This document shows positions 17,422 through 25,707 of a DNA stretch of 64,000 nt, piece by piece. Each line of letters opens with the position of its first letter. Within the stretch, counting starts at the first letter, position 1. The position numbers and the translations under genes are program-made. This DNA is from Streptomyces sp. PH10-H1 (GTDB taxonomy: Bacteria > Actinomycetota > Actinomycetes > Streptomycetales > Streptomycetaceae): positions 1 to 64,000 of the forward strand of contig NZ_JASISZ010000009.1 of NCBI RefSeq assembly GCF_030063355.1, in the 5' to 3' direction. A model generated the notes under the pieces. It searched no databases. It saw only the letters and a list, made by a program, of their open reading frames with translations, and was not told the origin of the DNA.

Positions 17422-19079
17422 GACAGCCCCTCAGCGAGCGGGCCGAGGGCCAGCGCCGGGAAGTAGGTAAGGCCGGTGATGATCAGGATGGCGCCGACGA
17501 GCAGGCCCGTGAACAGCGGCTTCTCGGTGCGCAGGGTGCCCGCGGTGGCCGGGACCGGCTTCTGCTCGCCGAGCGAGCCGGCCAGCGCCAGCACGAACAC
17601 CATCGGCAGGAAGCGGCCGAGGAGCATGGCCAGTCCGATCGTGGTGTTGTACCACTGCGTGTTGGCGTTCAGGCCGGCGAAGGCGGAGCCGTTGTTGTTG
17701 GCACCCGAGGTGTACGCGTACAGCACCTCGGAGAAACCGTGCGGCCCGCTGTTCAGCATCGACGTCGGCGGGGCGGGCAGCGCCATGGCCGCCGCCGTGA
17801 AGCAGAGCGCCAGCGCCGGGGTGATGAGGATGTAGCACGCGGCGAACTTGATCTCGCGGGTGCCGATCTTCTTGCCCAGGTACTCGGGGGTGCGTCCCAC
17901 CATCAGCCCGGCGATGAACACCGCGATGATCGCCATGATCAGCATGCCGTACAGGCCGGAACCCGTACCGCCGGGCGCGATCTCGCCGAGCATCATGCCC
18001 AGCAGCGCGATGCCGCCGCCCAGCCCGCTGTACGAGGAGTGGAACGAATTGACCGCGCCGGTCGACGTCAGGGTCGTACTGGTCGCGAAGAGCGCGGAGC
18101 CCCCCACTCCGAAGCGCTGCTCCTTGCCCTCCATCGCGCCGCCCGCGAGCTGCGACGCGGAGCCCGGGTGGGCGAACTCGGCCCAGCTCATCAGCACGGT
18201 GAAGCCGAGCCAGATGATGCCCATGGTGGCGAGGATCGCGTAGCCCTGCTTGACGCTGCCGACCATCCGGCCGAAGGTGCGGGTCAGCGAGAACGGGATG
18301 ACGAGGATCAGGAAGATCTCGAAGAGGTTGGTGAAGGCGCCCGGGTTCTCGAACGGGTGGGCCGAGTTGGCGTTGTAGAAGCCGCCGCCGTTCGTGCCCA
18401 GTTCCTTGATCGCCTCCTGCGAGGCGACCGCGCCACCGGTGATCGTCTGGTGGCCGCCCGAGAGCGTGGTCACCTCGTGCCAGCCGGCGAAGTTCTGGAT
18501 CGCGCCGAAGCCGACCAGCACGATCGCCGCGATGAAGGCGATCGGCAGCAGGATCCGTACGGTGCCGCGCACCATGTCGGACCAGAAGTTGCCGAGGTCA
18601 CCGGTCCTGGAGCGGGAGAAGCCGCGCACCAGGGCCACGGCCACGGCCAGGCCGACCGCCGCCGAGACGAAGTTCTGCACGGCGAGGCCGGTCGTCTGGG
18701 AGAGATGACCCATGGTCGTCTCGCCCATGTACGACTGCCAGTTCGTGTTCGACACGAACGAGGCCGCGGTGTTGAAGGCCTGGTCGGGTGCGACCGCCTT
18801 GAAGCCGAGCGACATCGGCAGGTGGTTCTGCATCCGCAGCAGCAGATAGAGGAAGAGCACCCCCACCGCGGAGAAGGCCAGCACCGCCCTCAGATAGGAC
18901 GGCCAGCGCATCTCGGCGTCGGGGTTCGCGCCGAAGCAGCGGTAGATCCACCGCTCCGCGCGCAGGTGCTTCTTGGAGCTGTACACGGCGGCCATGTAGT
19001 CGCCGAGCGGGCGGTACACCAGGGCCAGTGCGGCGACCAGCGCCACGACCTGGAGCAGTTGCGCAAGTATCGGGCTCAT
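17418..19079 (-). CDS. kdpA: KdpA, K+-binding channel-like subunit
   Basis: 553 aa polytopic protein of the superfamily of K+ transporters with four pore-loop repeats. Selectivity-region segments are visible: [46 protein letters not shown] and [14 protein letters not shown]. It starts with ATG 19079, 8 nt after the kdpF stop. It forms the K+ path of KdpFABC in the membrane. Length is typical. Confidence 0.96.
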   Translation of the reverse strand: MSPILAQLLQVVALVAALALVYRPLGDYMAAVYSSKKHLRAERWIYRCFGANPDAEMRWPSYLRAVLAFSAVGVLFLYLLLRMQNHLPMSLGFKAVAPDQAFNTAASFVSNTNWQSYMGETTMGHLSQTTGLAVQNFVSAAVGLAVAVALVRGFSRSRTGDLGNFWSDMVRGTVRILLPIAFIAAIVLVGFGAIQNFAGWHEVTTLSGGHQTITGGAVASQEAIKELGTNGGGFYNANSAHPFENPGAFTNLFEIFLILVIPFSLTRTFGRMVGSVKQGYAILATMGIIWLGFTVLMSWAEFAHPGSASQLAGGAMEGKEQRFGVGGSALFATSTTLTSTGAVNSFHSSYSGLGGGIALLGMMLGEIAPGGTGSGLYGMLIMAIIAVFIAGLMVGRTPEYLGKKIGTREIKFAACYILITPALALCFTAAAMALPAPPTSMLNSGPHGFSEVLYAYTSGANNNGSAFAGLNANTQWYNTTIGLAMLLGRFLPMVFVLALAGSLGEQKPVPATAGTLRTEKPLFTGLLVGAILIITGLTYFPALALGPLAEGLS

Positions 19080-19087
19080 GGACGGTG

Positions 19088-19177
19088 TCAGAACCTCTCG
19101 GGGAACAGGAGGGCGACGACCAGATAACCCAGTAGGGCGACGGCCACCACGAGACCGACGATGTTCTCGGCGCTCAC
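19088..19177 (-). CDS. kdpF: KdpF small membrane subunit
   Basis: 29 aa single-span protein beginning at GTG 19177: [20 protein letters not shown], then VALLFPERF. KdpF stabilises the KdpFABC complex in the membrane. The NIVGL...Y...L..P..F pattern is typical of the family. The GTG overlaps the stop of the upstream microprotein (GTGA, 19174-19177). It is short enough to be missed by automatic callers. Confidence 0.9.
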   Translation of the reverse strand: MSAENIVGLVVAVALLGYLVVALLFPERF

Positions 19178-19257
19178 AGCTTTGCCACCCCCTTGGCGAT
19201 GATTGCCACCAGCGCGAAAACCGCGATTGTGGTGACGACGAAGGCCACGTCGGCCAT
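19174..19257 (-). CDS. 27-aa membrane microprotein preceding kdpF
   Basis: ATG 19257 with CTAGGAG about 8 nt upstream opens a 27-codon frame: [20 protein letters not shown], then AKGVAKL. It predicts one membrane helix with a basic C-terminus. Its TGA overlaps the kdpF GTG by four bases, so it is the first gene of the kdp operon and coupled to kdpF. Codon third positions are mostly G/C. I do not know a characterised homologue; a second KdpF-like subunit or a leader controlling kdpF translation are both possible. Confidence 0.7.
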   Translation of the reverse strand: MADVAFVVTTIAVFALVAIIAKGVAKL

Positions 19258-19398
19258 CGTGTGCTCCTAGATCAGGATCGGAACTGCGGACTCCCTCAGG
19301 TAACAGCCGATCCGAGCGGCTGAGCGATCCCTTGACAGCTCTCATACGGCTGGCGCCGCCGCATTGACGAGTCCTTGACGTAACCCGCACTGACCTGC

Positions 19399-19438
19399 GG
19401 AAACAAACGGAAGCAGCCGGAAACAACCGGAAACGACG
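19399..19438. promoter_or_regulatory. Four tandem 10-bp repeats in the kdp leader region
   Basis: Four head-to-tail decamers start at 19399, 19409, 19419 and 19429: GGAAACAAAC, GGAAGCAGCC, GGAAACAACC, GGAAACGACG. The 10-bp spacing puts each copy on the same helix face. They lie about 140-180 bp upstream of the first kdp codon. OmpR-type regulators often bind tandem repeats with about 10-11 bp spacing, so KdpE is the obvious candidate; this is inference. Confidence 0.5.
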
Positions 19439-19440
19439 AA

Positions 19441-19470
19441 GGGCCGGACCCATGTTCATGGGTCCGGCCC
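19441..19470 (-). terminator. Perfect hairpin after the DUF3710 gene
   Basis: GGGCCGGACCCATG followed by TT and its exact complement (19441-19470). It lies 33 nt beyond the DUF3710 stop and insulates the kdp promoter region from upstream transcription. Confidence 0.85.
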
Positions 19471-19502
19471 TCAGCCGGGCGGTCGGTGTTCCGACGCGAG
19501 TG

Positions 19503-20288
19503 TCAGTGGATCTGGGTGATCTCCGGCCCGCGGCGCATCGGGTCGAGCCCGTCGCCGAACTTCGGCCCCTCGGACTCTTCCTGCGTGATGCCCTCGGGCA
19601 CCATCTGAGCGTCGTTCGGCAGCTTCAGCACGATCGGGTCGCGCGGCGCCATCGGGGTATCGCCCCGCACGACCACGGTGTCGCGGAAGACCTGCTCCAG
19701 CAGTCCGGCGGCCTGCGGCTGCACCGCGCCCTGGCCGGAGATGACCCCGCGCAGGAACCAGCGCGGACCGTCACAGCCGATGAAGCGGACCAGCTGCACG
19801 CCGTTCGTACCGTCCGGCAGCTGTACGGGCACCTGCGCCCGCAGCTCCCAGCCCAGCGAGCCCTCGATCTCATCAACGATGCCGCCCTGCTTGGTGATGC
19901 CGGACGCGATCTCGTCGCGCACCTCACCCCAGATGCCCTCGGACTTCGGGGCGGCGAACGCCTGGAGCTGGACAGCGCTGTCGTTCAGCACCACGGTCGC
20001 GGCGACGATCGACTCGCCGGCCACCTCCACCCGCAGCTCCATGCCCTCGACACCGGGGACGAACAGTCCGCCGAGGTCGACCCGGCCCTCGCCGGGCTCC
20101 GTGACCTCGCGCAGGTCCCAGGGCCCGTCGGGCCTGGCGGCGGGCGGAAGGTTGTACCGACCCGATGCGCCGGAGTCGTCGGACTCCCCGGCGTCTTCGG
20201 CGTCTTCGGCCAGCTCGTCCGGGCTCGCGCCCTCGAGCTCGTCGAGGGCGTCTTCGCGCTCCTTGCGACGACGACGGAACACGGTCAC
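19503..20288 (-). CDS. DUF3710 protein
   Basis: 261 aa soluble actinobacterial protein of unknown function (DUF3710). A very basic start (MTVFRRRRKERED) and an acidic linker of Glu/Asp/Ser are followed from about residue 50 by the conserved domain: GPWDLREV, VDLGGLFVPG, VQLQAFAAPKSEGIW, DEIEGSLGWELRAQVPV, FIGCDGPRWFLRGVISG. The GTG start overlaps the dut stop (GTGA). It is conserved next to dut in Streptomyces, forming a thioesterase-dut-DUF3710 operon. Confidence 0.85.
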   Translation of the reverse strand: MTVFRRRRKEREDALDELEGASPDELAEDAEDAGESDDSGASGRYNLPPAARPDGPWDLREVTEPGEGRVDLGGLFVPGVEGMELRVEVAGESIVAATVVLNDSAVQLQAFAAPKSEGIWGEVRDEIASGITKQGGIVDEIEGSLGWELRAQVPVQLPDGTNGVQLVRFIGCDGPRWFLRGVISGQGAVQPQAAGLLEQVFRDTVVVRGDTPMAPRDPIVLKLPNDAQMVPEGITQEESEGPKFGDGLDPMRRGPEITQIH

Positions 20289-20818
20289 TGTCCTTCCCGG
20301 TCTGCAACGACCGAAGCGAATCCATTACTGGTCTGGCCGTCGGAGGCGCCACCTGCGGCGGCATGCCCCCCAGAGGAGCCGAAGCCTCCCGCGGCCCTGG
20401 CAGAACCGGGAAGTTCCGCGACCTCATGGAAGCGGACCCGTTCGACCTGCTGGACGACCAGTTGGGCGATCCGGTCTCCCCGTTCGAACCGCACGCTCTC
20501 GCGCGGGTCCAGGTTGACCACGATCACCTTGATCTCCCCACGGTACCCGGCATCCACGGTTCCCGGGGCATTCACGAGGGTCACCCCGCACCGGGCCGCG
20601 AGGCCCGACCGGGGGTGCACGAAGGCCGCATACCCGTCCGGGAGCGCGATGGACACCCCGGTGGGGAGCACGGTGCGCTCACCGGGCGCGAGTTCCGCGG
20701 CCCGGGTGGTCACCAGGTCGGCTCCCGCGTCGCCCGGGTGCGCGTACGCCGGGATGGGCACCGAGTCGTCGAGACGGCGGATGAGAACGTCCACGGGACG
20801 TCGTACTGCTTCACTCAT
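20285..20818 (-). CDS. dut: dUTP diphosphatase
   Basis: 177 aa trimeric dUTPase, hydrolysing dUTP to dUMP and PPi to keep uracil out of DNA and feed dTMP synthesis. All five motifs are visible: AYAHPGDAGADL, VHPRSGLAAR, NAPGTVDAGYRGEI, RGDRIAQLVV and the C-terminal GGFGSSGGH. A 20-30 residue tail follows motif V, longer than in minimal enzymes. Start and stop overlap both neighbours by four bases. Confidence 0.95.
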   Translation of the reverse strand: MSEAVRRPVDVLIRRLDDSVPIPAYAHPGDAGADLVTTRAAELAPGERTVLPTGVSIALPDGYAAFVHPRSGLAARCGVTLVNAPGTVDAGYRGEIKVIVVNLDPRESVRFERGDRIAQLVVQQVERVRFHEVAELPGSARAAGGFGSSGGHAAAGGASDGQTSNGFASVVADREGQ

Positions 20819-21420
20819 GGGTTCACCTCGAAGGCGCGGGCGACCTTGACCTGGTCCGGGTCGGCCATCGCGGCCTGGATCTCCTGGCGACGGCCGTTGT
20901 CGGTGAAGTGGTTGAGCTTCACCTCGAGGAAGAGCGCTTCCGCGCGGACCGCGACCGGGCCGTCGGGGCCGCCGATCCGGCCCTCGGCGGTGCTGTAGAT
21001 CTTCCGTCCGGCGACCGCGCGGCAGTGCGCCCGCAGGTGCAGCGTGGTGCCGACCGGCACCGGGCGGACGAAGTCCGTCTCCAGCCGGCCGGTCACCGCG
21101 ATGACCTGCAGCAGCCAGTTCAGCGAGCCGAGCGTCTCGTCCAGCGCCGAGGCCAGTACGCCGCCGTGCGCGAGGCCCGGCGCGCCCTGGTGGGCGGTCT
21201 GTACGGTGAACTCGGCGGTGACGCTCACGCCGTCACCCGCACGGGATTCCAGGTGCAGTCCGTGCGGCAGGCCCTCGCCGCAGCCGAAACACTGGTCGTA
21301 GTGCGCCCCGAGCAGCTCACCGGGCGCGGGCGCACCGGGATGCCGAACGGGCAGGGCGGCGTCTGGCGGCGGCTTCAGGCCCGGCCGGCCAGGGCTCTCG
21401 GATGCGGTAGCTCCACTCAC
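20815..21420 (-). CDS. PaaI-family hotdog-fold thioesterase
   Basis: 201 aa. From about residue 35 it has the hotdog domain of PaaI/4HBT-like acyl-CoA thioesterases: a Cys pair in YDQCFGCGEGLPHGLHL, then the active-site region APGLAHGGVLASALDETLG, and later TTLHLRAHCRAV. It would hydrolyse an acyl-CoA; the substrate is not known. It is the first gene of a tightly overlapped operon with dut and DUF3710. Confidence 0.8.
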   Translation of the reverse strand: MSGATASESPGRPGLKPPPDAALPVRHPGAPAPGELLGAHYDQCFGCGEGLPHGLHLESRAGDGVSVTAEFTVQTAHQGAPGLAHGGVLASALDETLGSLNWLLQVIAVTGRLETDFVRPVPVGTTLHLRAHCRAVAGRKIYSTAEGRIGGPDGPVAVRAEALFLEVKLNHFTDNGRRQEIQAAMADPDQVKVARAFEVNP

Positions 21421-21509
21421 GCCCGAGACCCTACCCTCCTGCGGGATCCTTTCCCGTCGGTCGTCCGTTGACCCGTATCGGCTTCCACACCACCTTGACC
21501 GGAGCGCAC

Positions 21510-22394
21510 ATGAGTCCTCAGTCCGTCGTCGTCACCGGAGCCGGCCGAGGCATCGGCCTCGCCATCACCCTCGAACTCGCGCACGCCGGATTCGATGTGA
21601 TCGGCACGGTACGTACGCCGGAGAGGGCCGGGGCGCTGCGAGCGGTGGTGGAACGCACCGGGGCGGCGGTGCGCACCGTGCTGCTGGACGTGGCGGACGC
21701 GACCTCCTGCGTCCAGGCGTTCACCGAGATCGCGATGCTGACGGACGGCGGCCCGTGGGCGGTGGTCAACAACGCGGGTTTCGCCCAGCCCGGCGCCGTC
21801 GAGGACGTGGACGACGAGCAGGTGCGGCGCCAGCTGGAGACGAACCTGGTCGCCCCCGCGCGCATCGCCCGTCTGGTGCTGCCCGCGATGCGGGAGCGCC
21901 GCGAGGGCCGGATCATCAACATCTCGTCGATCGCCGGCCGGGTCTCGCTGCCGATGCTCGGCTGGTACTGCGCCAGCAAGCAGGGCCTGGAGTCGCTGAC
22001 CGACGCGCTGCGCATGGAGACCGCGCCGTTCGGCGTGAAGGTCGTGCTGATCGAGCCCGGCTCGCACCGCACCGGGATCTGGGAGCACAGCGCGGGGCTG
22101 CTCCCCGGTGACCGGACCTCGGCCTACCGCGACCAGTACGCCTCCGCCGACCAGGTGGTGCGCGGTGCCCGCCAGCTGCCGGGGCCGCGTCCGGTGGCCC
22201 TGGCCGTCCTCAAGGCGCTGAGCGCCCGCCGTCCCCTGCCGCGCTACCTGGTGGGCGGCTCCGCCCGCTCGACGGCGGCCCTGGACGCGGTGGCCCCGAC
22301 CGCCGCGGCGGACTGGGCCAAGCAGCTCGCGACCGGCCTGCGCACGGCCCCGCCCCGCGTCGCGCGGGCGGTGGAGCGGCTGCGCGGGAAGTAG
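21510..22394 (+). CDS. SDR-family oxidoreductase
   Basis: 294 aa classical short-chain dehydrogenase. Cofactor motif VVVTGAGRGIGLAI, NNAGFAQPG, Ser in IINISSIAG, and catalytic YCASKQ are present, so it should be an active NAD(P)H-dependent alcohol/ketone oxidoreductase. The C-terminal tail is extended and basic. ATG 21510 follows GGAG with 6 nt spacing and gives the MSPQSVVVTG start. Substrate unknown. Confidence 0.85.
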   Translation: MSPQSVVVTGAGRGIGLAITLELAHAGFDVIGTVRTPERAGALRAVVERTGAAVRTVLLDVADATSCVQAFTEIAMLTDGGPWAVVNNAGFAQPGAVEDVDDEQVRRQLETNLVAPARIARLVLPAMRERREGRIINISSIAGRVSLPMLGWYCASKQGLESLTDALRMETAPFGVKVVLIEPGSHRTGIWEHSAGLLPGDRTSAYRDQYASADQVVRGARQLPGPRPVALAVLKALSARRPLPRYLVGGSARSTAALDAVAPTAAADWAKQLATGLRTAPPRVARAVERLRGK

Positions 22395-22511
22395 CGGGAA
22401 GCCGCCGGAACGGGCGGGCCCGCGCGAGGCGTGATGCTCTGAAGGGTGGCGGCCGGCACGAGGCCCCCGCCGAAGGCAGGGGAAGGGCGGGCGTCTGCCA
22501 AGCTGGATGCC

Positions 22512-22958
22512 ATGCAGCCCTACGACGAACGCCTCACCGTCCCGCGCTCCTGGTGGCTCCTGGCCGTCGGGGCCGGTTTCTCGCTCGCGCTGATCCTGTT
22601 CCCGTTCGGCGCGCCGGCGATGCTGGCGGGCCTGGTCGGCGGGGTCGCGCTGGCAGCGATGGGCATCAGTTCGTACGGCTCGGCGCGTATCCGCGTGGTG
22701 GCCGGTTCGCTGGTCGCGGGCGAGGCGAGGATCCCGGTCGGGGCACTGGGCGAGGCCACGGTGCTCGACCCGGCCGAGACGGTCGCCTGGCGCACCCACA
22801 AGGCAAATCCGCGCGCCTTCATGCTGCTGCGCAGCTATGTGCCGACCGCGCTCAAGATCGAGATCACGGATCCGGCCGACCCGACTCCGTATGTCTATCT
22901 GTCGACTCGCTCCCCGGAGCGCCTGGCACAGGCCCTGGAGGCCCTCAGGGCTCGATAG
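22512..22958 (+). CDS. DUF3093 membrane protein
   Basis: 148 aa. It begins MQPYDERLTVPRSWW, the conserved N-terminal signature of the actinobacterial DUF3093 family, with two hydrophobic segments (LLAVGAGFSLALILFPFG, LAGLVGGVALAAMGISSYG) and a cytoplasmic PH-like domain with AWRTHKANPRAFMLLRSYV. Function unknown. Its last 14 bases overlap the 3' end of the convergent gene. Confidence 0.85.
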   Translation: MQPYDERLTVPRSWWLLAVGAGFSLALILFPFGAPAMLAGLVGGVALAAMGISSYGSARIRVVAGSLVAGEARIPVGALGEATVLDPAETVAWRTHKANPRAFMLLRSYVPTALKIEITDPADPTPYVYLSTRSPERLAQALEALRAR

Positions 22959-23691
22959 CCGGAGGCCGGGGGCTCCCCGGCAGCTCGGGCAGTGGCAGCG
23001 CCTCCCAGGGGATCTGGGCGGCGCGCAGGTCCCTGCGGACCCGTTCCGCGAGTTTTCTGGTGTCGCGCCGGTTCATCACGGCGCCGACGGCCGCGCCGAC
23101 CATGAACGGGGTCAGGGTCGGCAGGTGGCGCACCGTGCGTTTGACGAGCTGCTGGCGCAGCTCCTTCTTCATTCTGCCGCCGAGCGCGACATTGACCGAG
23201 GACAGCTTGAGCACGTCGATGCCGCGCTGCTCGGTCCACGACCACAGATAGGCGGTCGCACGCTCCCGTACGGTGCCGGCCGCACGGAGCCCGTAGACCT
23301 CGTGCAGCTCGGCGATGAGCTTGTACTCGACCGCCGCGACGCCGAACGTCTCGGCGGCCAGTTCTGCCGGCATCGCGGGCGGGGTCGGCAGCATCGCTGC
23401 CGCGCCCACACCTGCGCCGACGGTCATGGTGCCCTTGACGGCACCGGCGATGAGCTTGTCCGCGATGTCCTCGGGACCCAGACCCGGGAACTGCTTGCGC
23501 AGTGTCTCCAGGTCACGCACGGGGATGCGCGGGGCCGCCTCGATGAGCCGCTCGGCGAGCGAGCCGATACCGGCCCTCGCGCCATTGCCGCCCTTCCTGG
23601 CCCCGCTCTTCACCCCGCGGCCTATGGCGGCCGCGAGCGAGGCCGCGCGGCCCCGCTCGTCGTCCTCCCGGCCCTCCGGCGAGCCCTTCAC
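22945..23691 (-). CDS. Uncharacterised protein with helical glycine-rich core
   Basis: 248 aa. I do not recognise a named family with confidence; the pattern (long amphipathic helices, GVGAAAMLPTPPAMP, VEYKLIAELHEVYGL, FMVGAAVGAVMNRRDTRKL) resembles EcsC-type proteins. No catalytic motif or signal peptide. The glycine-rich hydrophobic stretches suggest peripheral membrane association. It starts at 23691 and lies 14 nt downstream of the DUF4193 stop, so the two may be cotranscribed. Confidence 0.7.
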   Translation of the reverse strand: MKGSPEGREDDERGRAASLAAAIGRGVKSGARKGGNGARAGIGSLAERLIEAAPRIPVRDLETLRKQFPGLGPEDIADKLIAGAVKGTMTVGAGVGAAAMLPTPPAMPAELAAETFGVAAVEYKLIAELHEVYGLRAAGTVRERATAYLWSWTEQRGIDVLKLSSVNVALGGRMKKELRQQLVKRTVRHLPTLTPFMVGAAVGAVMNRRDTRKLAERVRRDLRAAQIPWEALPLPELPGSPRPPAIEP

Positions 23692-23705
23692 GGCTGCCCG
23701 CTGCC

Positions 23706-24008
23706 TCAGGCCGCGCAGTCGCGGCAGATGGGGTCGCCGTTCTTGGCCTCGCCCGCCAGCTGGCTGCGGTGGTGCACGAGGAAGCAGGTCATGCAGGTGA
23801 ACTCGTCGGCCTGCCGGGGCAGCACCCGGACCGAGAGCTCCTCATTGGAGAGATCGGCGCCGGGCAGCTCGAGGGACTCGGCCTGATCGAACTCGTCGAC
23901 GTCCACCGCGGACGTGGACTTCTCGTTCCGGCGAGCCTTGAGCTCCTCGATGCTGTCCTCATTGACGTCATCGTCAGTCTTGCGTGGTGTGTCGTAATCC
24001 GTAGCCAT
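23706..24008 (-). CDS. DUF4193 zinc-ribbon-like protein
   Basis: 100 aa acidic protein of the actinobacterial DUF4193 family. It starts MATDYDTPRKTDDDVNEDS and ends with a Cys4 cluster (FTCMTCFLVHHRSQ and GDPICRDCAA) that probably binds one zinc ion. Family members are small and of unknown function, conserved in nearly all actinobacteria. GGGGAGAG precedes ATG 24008. Confidence 0.85.
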   Translation of the reverse strand: MATDYDTPRKTDDDVNEDSIEELKARRNEKSTSAVDVDEFDQAESLELPGADLSNEELSVRVLPRQADEFTCMTCFLVHHRSQLAGEAKNGDPICRDCAA

Positions 24009-24448
24009 GTGTCGCTCTCCCCCTATGGGTGTCTGCTGGTGTCTCAGCGCACGTAACGCGCGGGAGGCCGGACTTGTGCCCGACCTGAGGCGGAGATTTT
24101 GCCTCACCTCAAGGCCTGTTACTCAATCGACACCCAACGTCACCCCCGAAGAGGCGATCGCGGCGGTGGCCGATCAGGACCTGTTCCGGTCCGAAAGTCG
24201 CACATCACTCGCGCCAACACGTGTACTTCCCGTGATCATGACCAGCGGAAACATGTATTTTCCGGTCTTTTTTCGCCGCGTAGTGATCACACAGTGTAGG
24301 CGAGGCCGGAATCCCGGGTGTGATCAATCACACCGCCGTCCGGCGATTCGCAGACCGAGAAATTACTCGCAAAGCGAACACGATCCGACCCTCCCGAGGG
24401 GTTCCGAAGACTCCGGAAGGGCCGCGGCCGGACGTGACCGGACCGGGA
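24009..24448. other. Intergenic gap between cutS and the DUF4193 gene
   Basis: 440 bases without a credible gene. GC content drops around 24200-24300 (for example CATGTATTTTCCGG), consistent with promoter DNA for the DUF4193 gene. TGATCA occurs three times in about 100 bp (near 24233, 24287 and 24321), the last inside a perfect palindrome listed separately. Confidence 0.5.
24317..24334. promoter_or_regulatory. 18-bp palindrome GGTGTGAT-CA-ATCACACC
   Basis: Exact inverted repeat with 8-bp arms around CA. It looks like a dimeric transcription-factor operator and resembles the Streptomyces Crp pattern GTG-N6-GNCAC except at one position (A for G). The bound protein is unknown. Confidence 0.4.
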
Positions 24449-25702
24449 TCAGATCGGAATGACGACCCGCATGACCAGCCCACCACCCTCCCTCGGCTCC
24501 GCCGAGATGTAGCCGCCGTGGGCGCGCGCCACGGAGCGCGCGATGGACAGGCCGAGCCCGACGCCCTTGTCGCTGCCGGTCCGCTCCGTACGCAGCCGGC
24601 GGAATGGCTCGAAGAGGTTGTCGACCTCGTAGGCGGGGACCACCGGGCCGGTGTTCGTCACGATCAGCAGGGCCTGGCCGGCCTCCGTGCCGGTCGTCAC
24701 CTCGACCCAGCCGTCGGCCGCGTTGTACCGGACGGCGTTCTGCACCAGGTTCAGCGCGATGCGCTCCAGGAGCACGCCGTTGCCCTGCACCACCGCGACC
24801 CCCAGCGTGCTGCGCAGCTCCACGCCCTTGGCCTGCGCCTCCACGCGCGTCTGGTCCAGGGCATGGGAGGCCGCCTCCGCGACGTCCACCGGCTTGCGGT
24901 GCACGATCTCGTTGTCGCTGCGGGCGAGCAGCAGCAGGCCCTCCACGAGCTGCTCACTGCGCTCGTTGGTGGACAGCAGGGTCTTCCCGAGCTGCTGGAG
25001 GTCCGCCGACGCCTCCGGGTCCGCCAGCTGCACCTCCAGGAGCGTGCGGTTGATCGCCAGCGGCGTACGGAGCTCGTGCGAGGCGTTGGAGACGAAGCGT
25101 CGCTGCGCGTCGAAGGAGCGCTCCAGCCGGTCGAGCATGTCATCGAAGGTGTCGGCGAGCTCCTTGAGCTCGTCGTCCGGGCCGTCGAGCTCGATCCGGC
25201 GCTTGAGGTCGGAGCCGACCACGCCGCGTGCGGTGCGGGTGATCCGGCCCAGCGGGGAGAGCACCCGCCCGGCCATGACGTAGCCGAAGGCGAAGGCGAC
25301 CACGGTCAGCCCTATCAGGGCCATCAGGGAGCGTCTGAGCAGCGTGTTGAGGGCCAGCTCGCGCTGCTGCTGCATGCACTGGGTGAAGGTCAGGTTGAAC
25401 TGGTCGGGCGAGCTGCTGCCGGACAGGCCGGGACAGGCATTGCTGGTGAGCTGCACCCGGCTGCCCTCGACGAGTTTGAAGACGGGCTCGCTGCCCGTGT
25501 GCAGGGCCTGCGCGGCCAGCAGATAGATGATCCACAGCAGCAGGACGCCGGCGATCAGGAACATCCCGCCGTACAGGACCGTCAGCCGTATCCGGATGGT
25601 CGGCCGCAGCCACGGCGGCGCGCTCTCCACCGGAATCGGGTCCCAGCCGGGCTTGGAGGGGGCTGGCGGGGGATGCGGCGGGGACGCGTCGGTGGTGGCC
25701 AC
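24449..25702 (-). CDS. cutS: CutS-like sensor histidine kinase
   Basis: 417 aa membrane kinase. TM1 about 41-63, a short extracytoplasmic loop with two cysteines (C90 and C109), TM2 about 125-146, HAMP, HisKA with FVSNASHELRTPLAINRTLL (H209) and HATPase with NLVQNAVRYNA and GVGLGLSIARSV. The two loop cysteines are a feature of CutS, which senses secretion or redox stress in Streptomyces. GTG 25702 lies 5 nt after the cutR stop. The longer upstream frame overlaps cutR and is rejected. Name rests on the partner and local gene order. Confidence 0.8.
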   Translation of the reverse strand: MATTDASPPHPPPAPSKPGWDPIPVESAPPWLRPTIRIRLTVLYGGMFLIAGVLLLWIIYLLAAQALHTGSEPVFKLVEGSRVQLTSNACPGLSGSSSPDQFNLTFTQCMQQQRELALNTLLRRSLMALIGLTVVAFAFGYVMAGRVLSPLGRITRTARGVVGSDLKRRIELDGPDDELKELADTFDDMLDRLERSFDAQRRFVSNASHELRTPLAINRTLLEVQLADPEASADLQQLGKTLLSTNERSEQLVEGLLLLARSDNEIVHRKPVDVAEAASHALDQTRVEAQAKGVELRSTLGVAVVQGNGVLLERIALNLVQNAVRYNAADGWVEVTTGTEAGQALLIVTNTGPVVPAYEVDNLFEPFRRLRTERTGSDKGVGLGLSIARSVARAHGGYISAEPREGGGLVMRVVIPI

Positions 25703-25707
25703 GCCGG

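Noticed and set aside
24317-24334. A classical CRP site
   Set aside because: TGTGA and TCACA are separated by 4 instead of 6 bases, and one position departs from the Streptomyces Crp pattern, so only a generic operator is reported.
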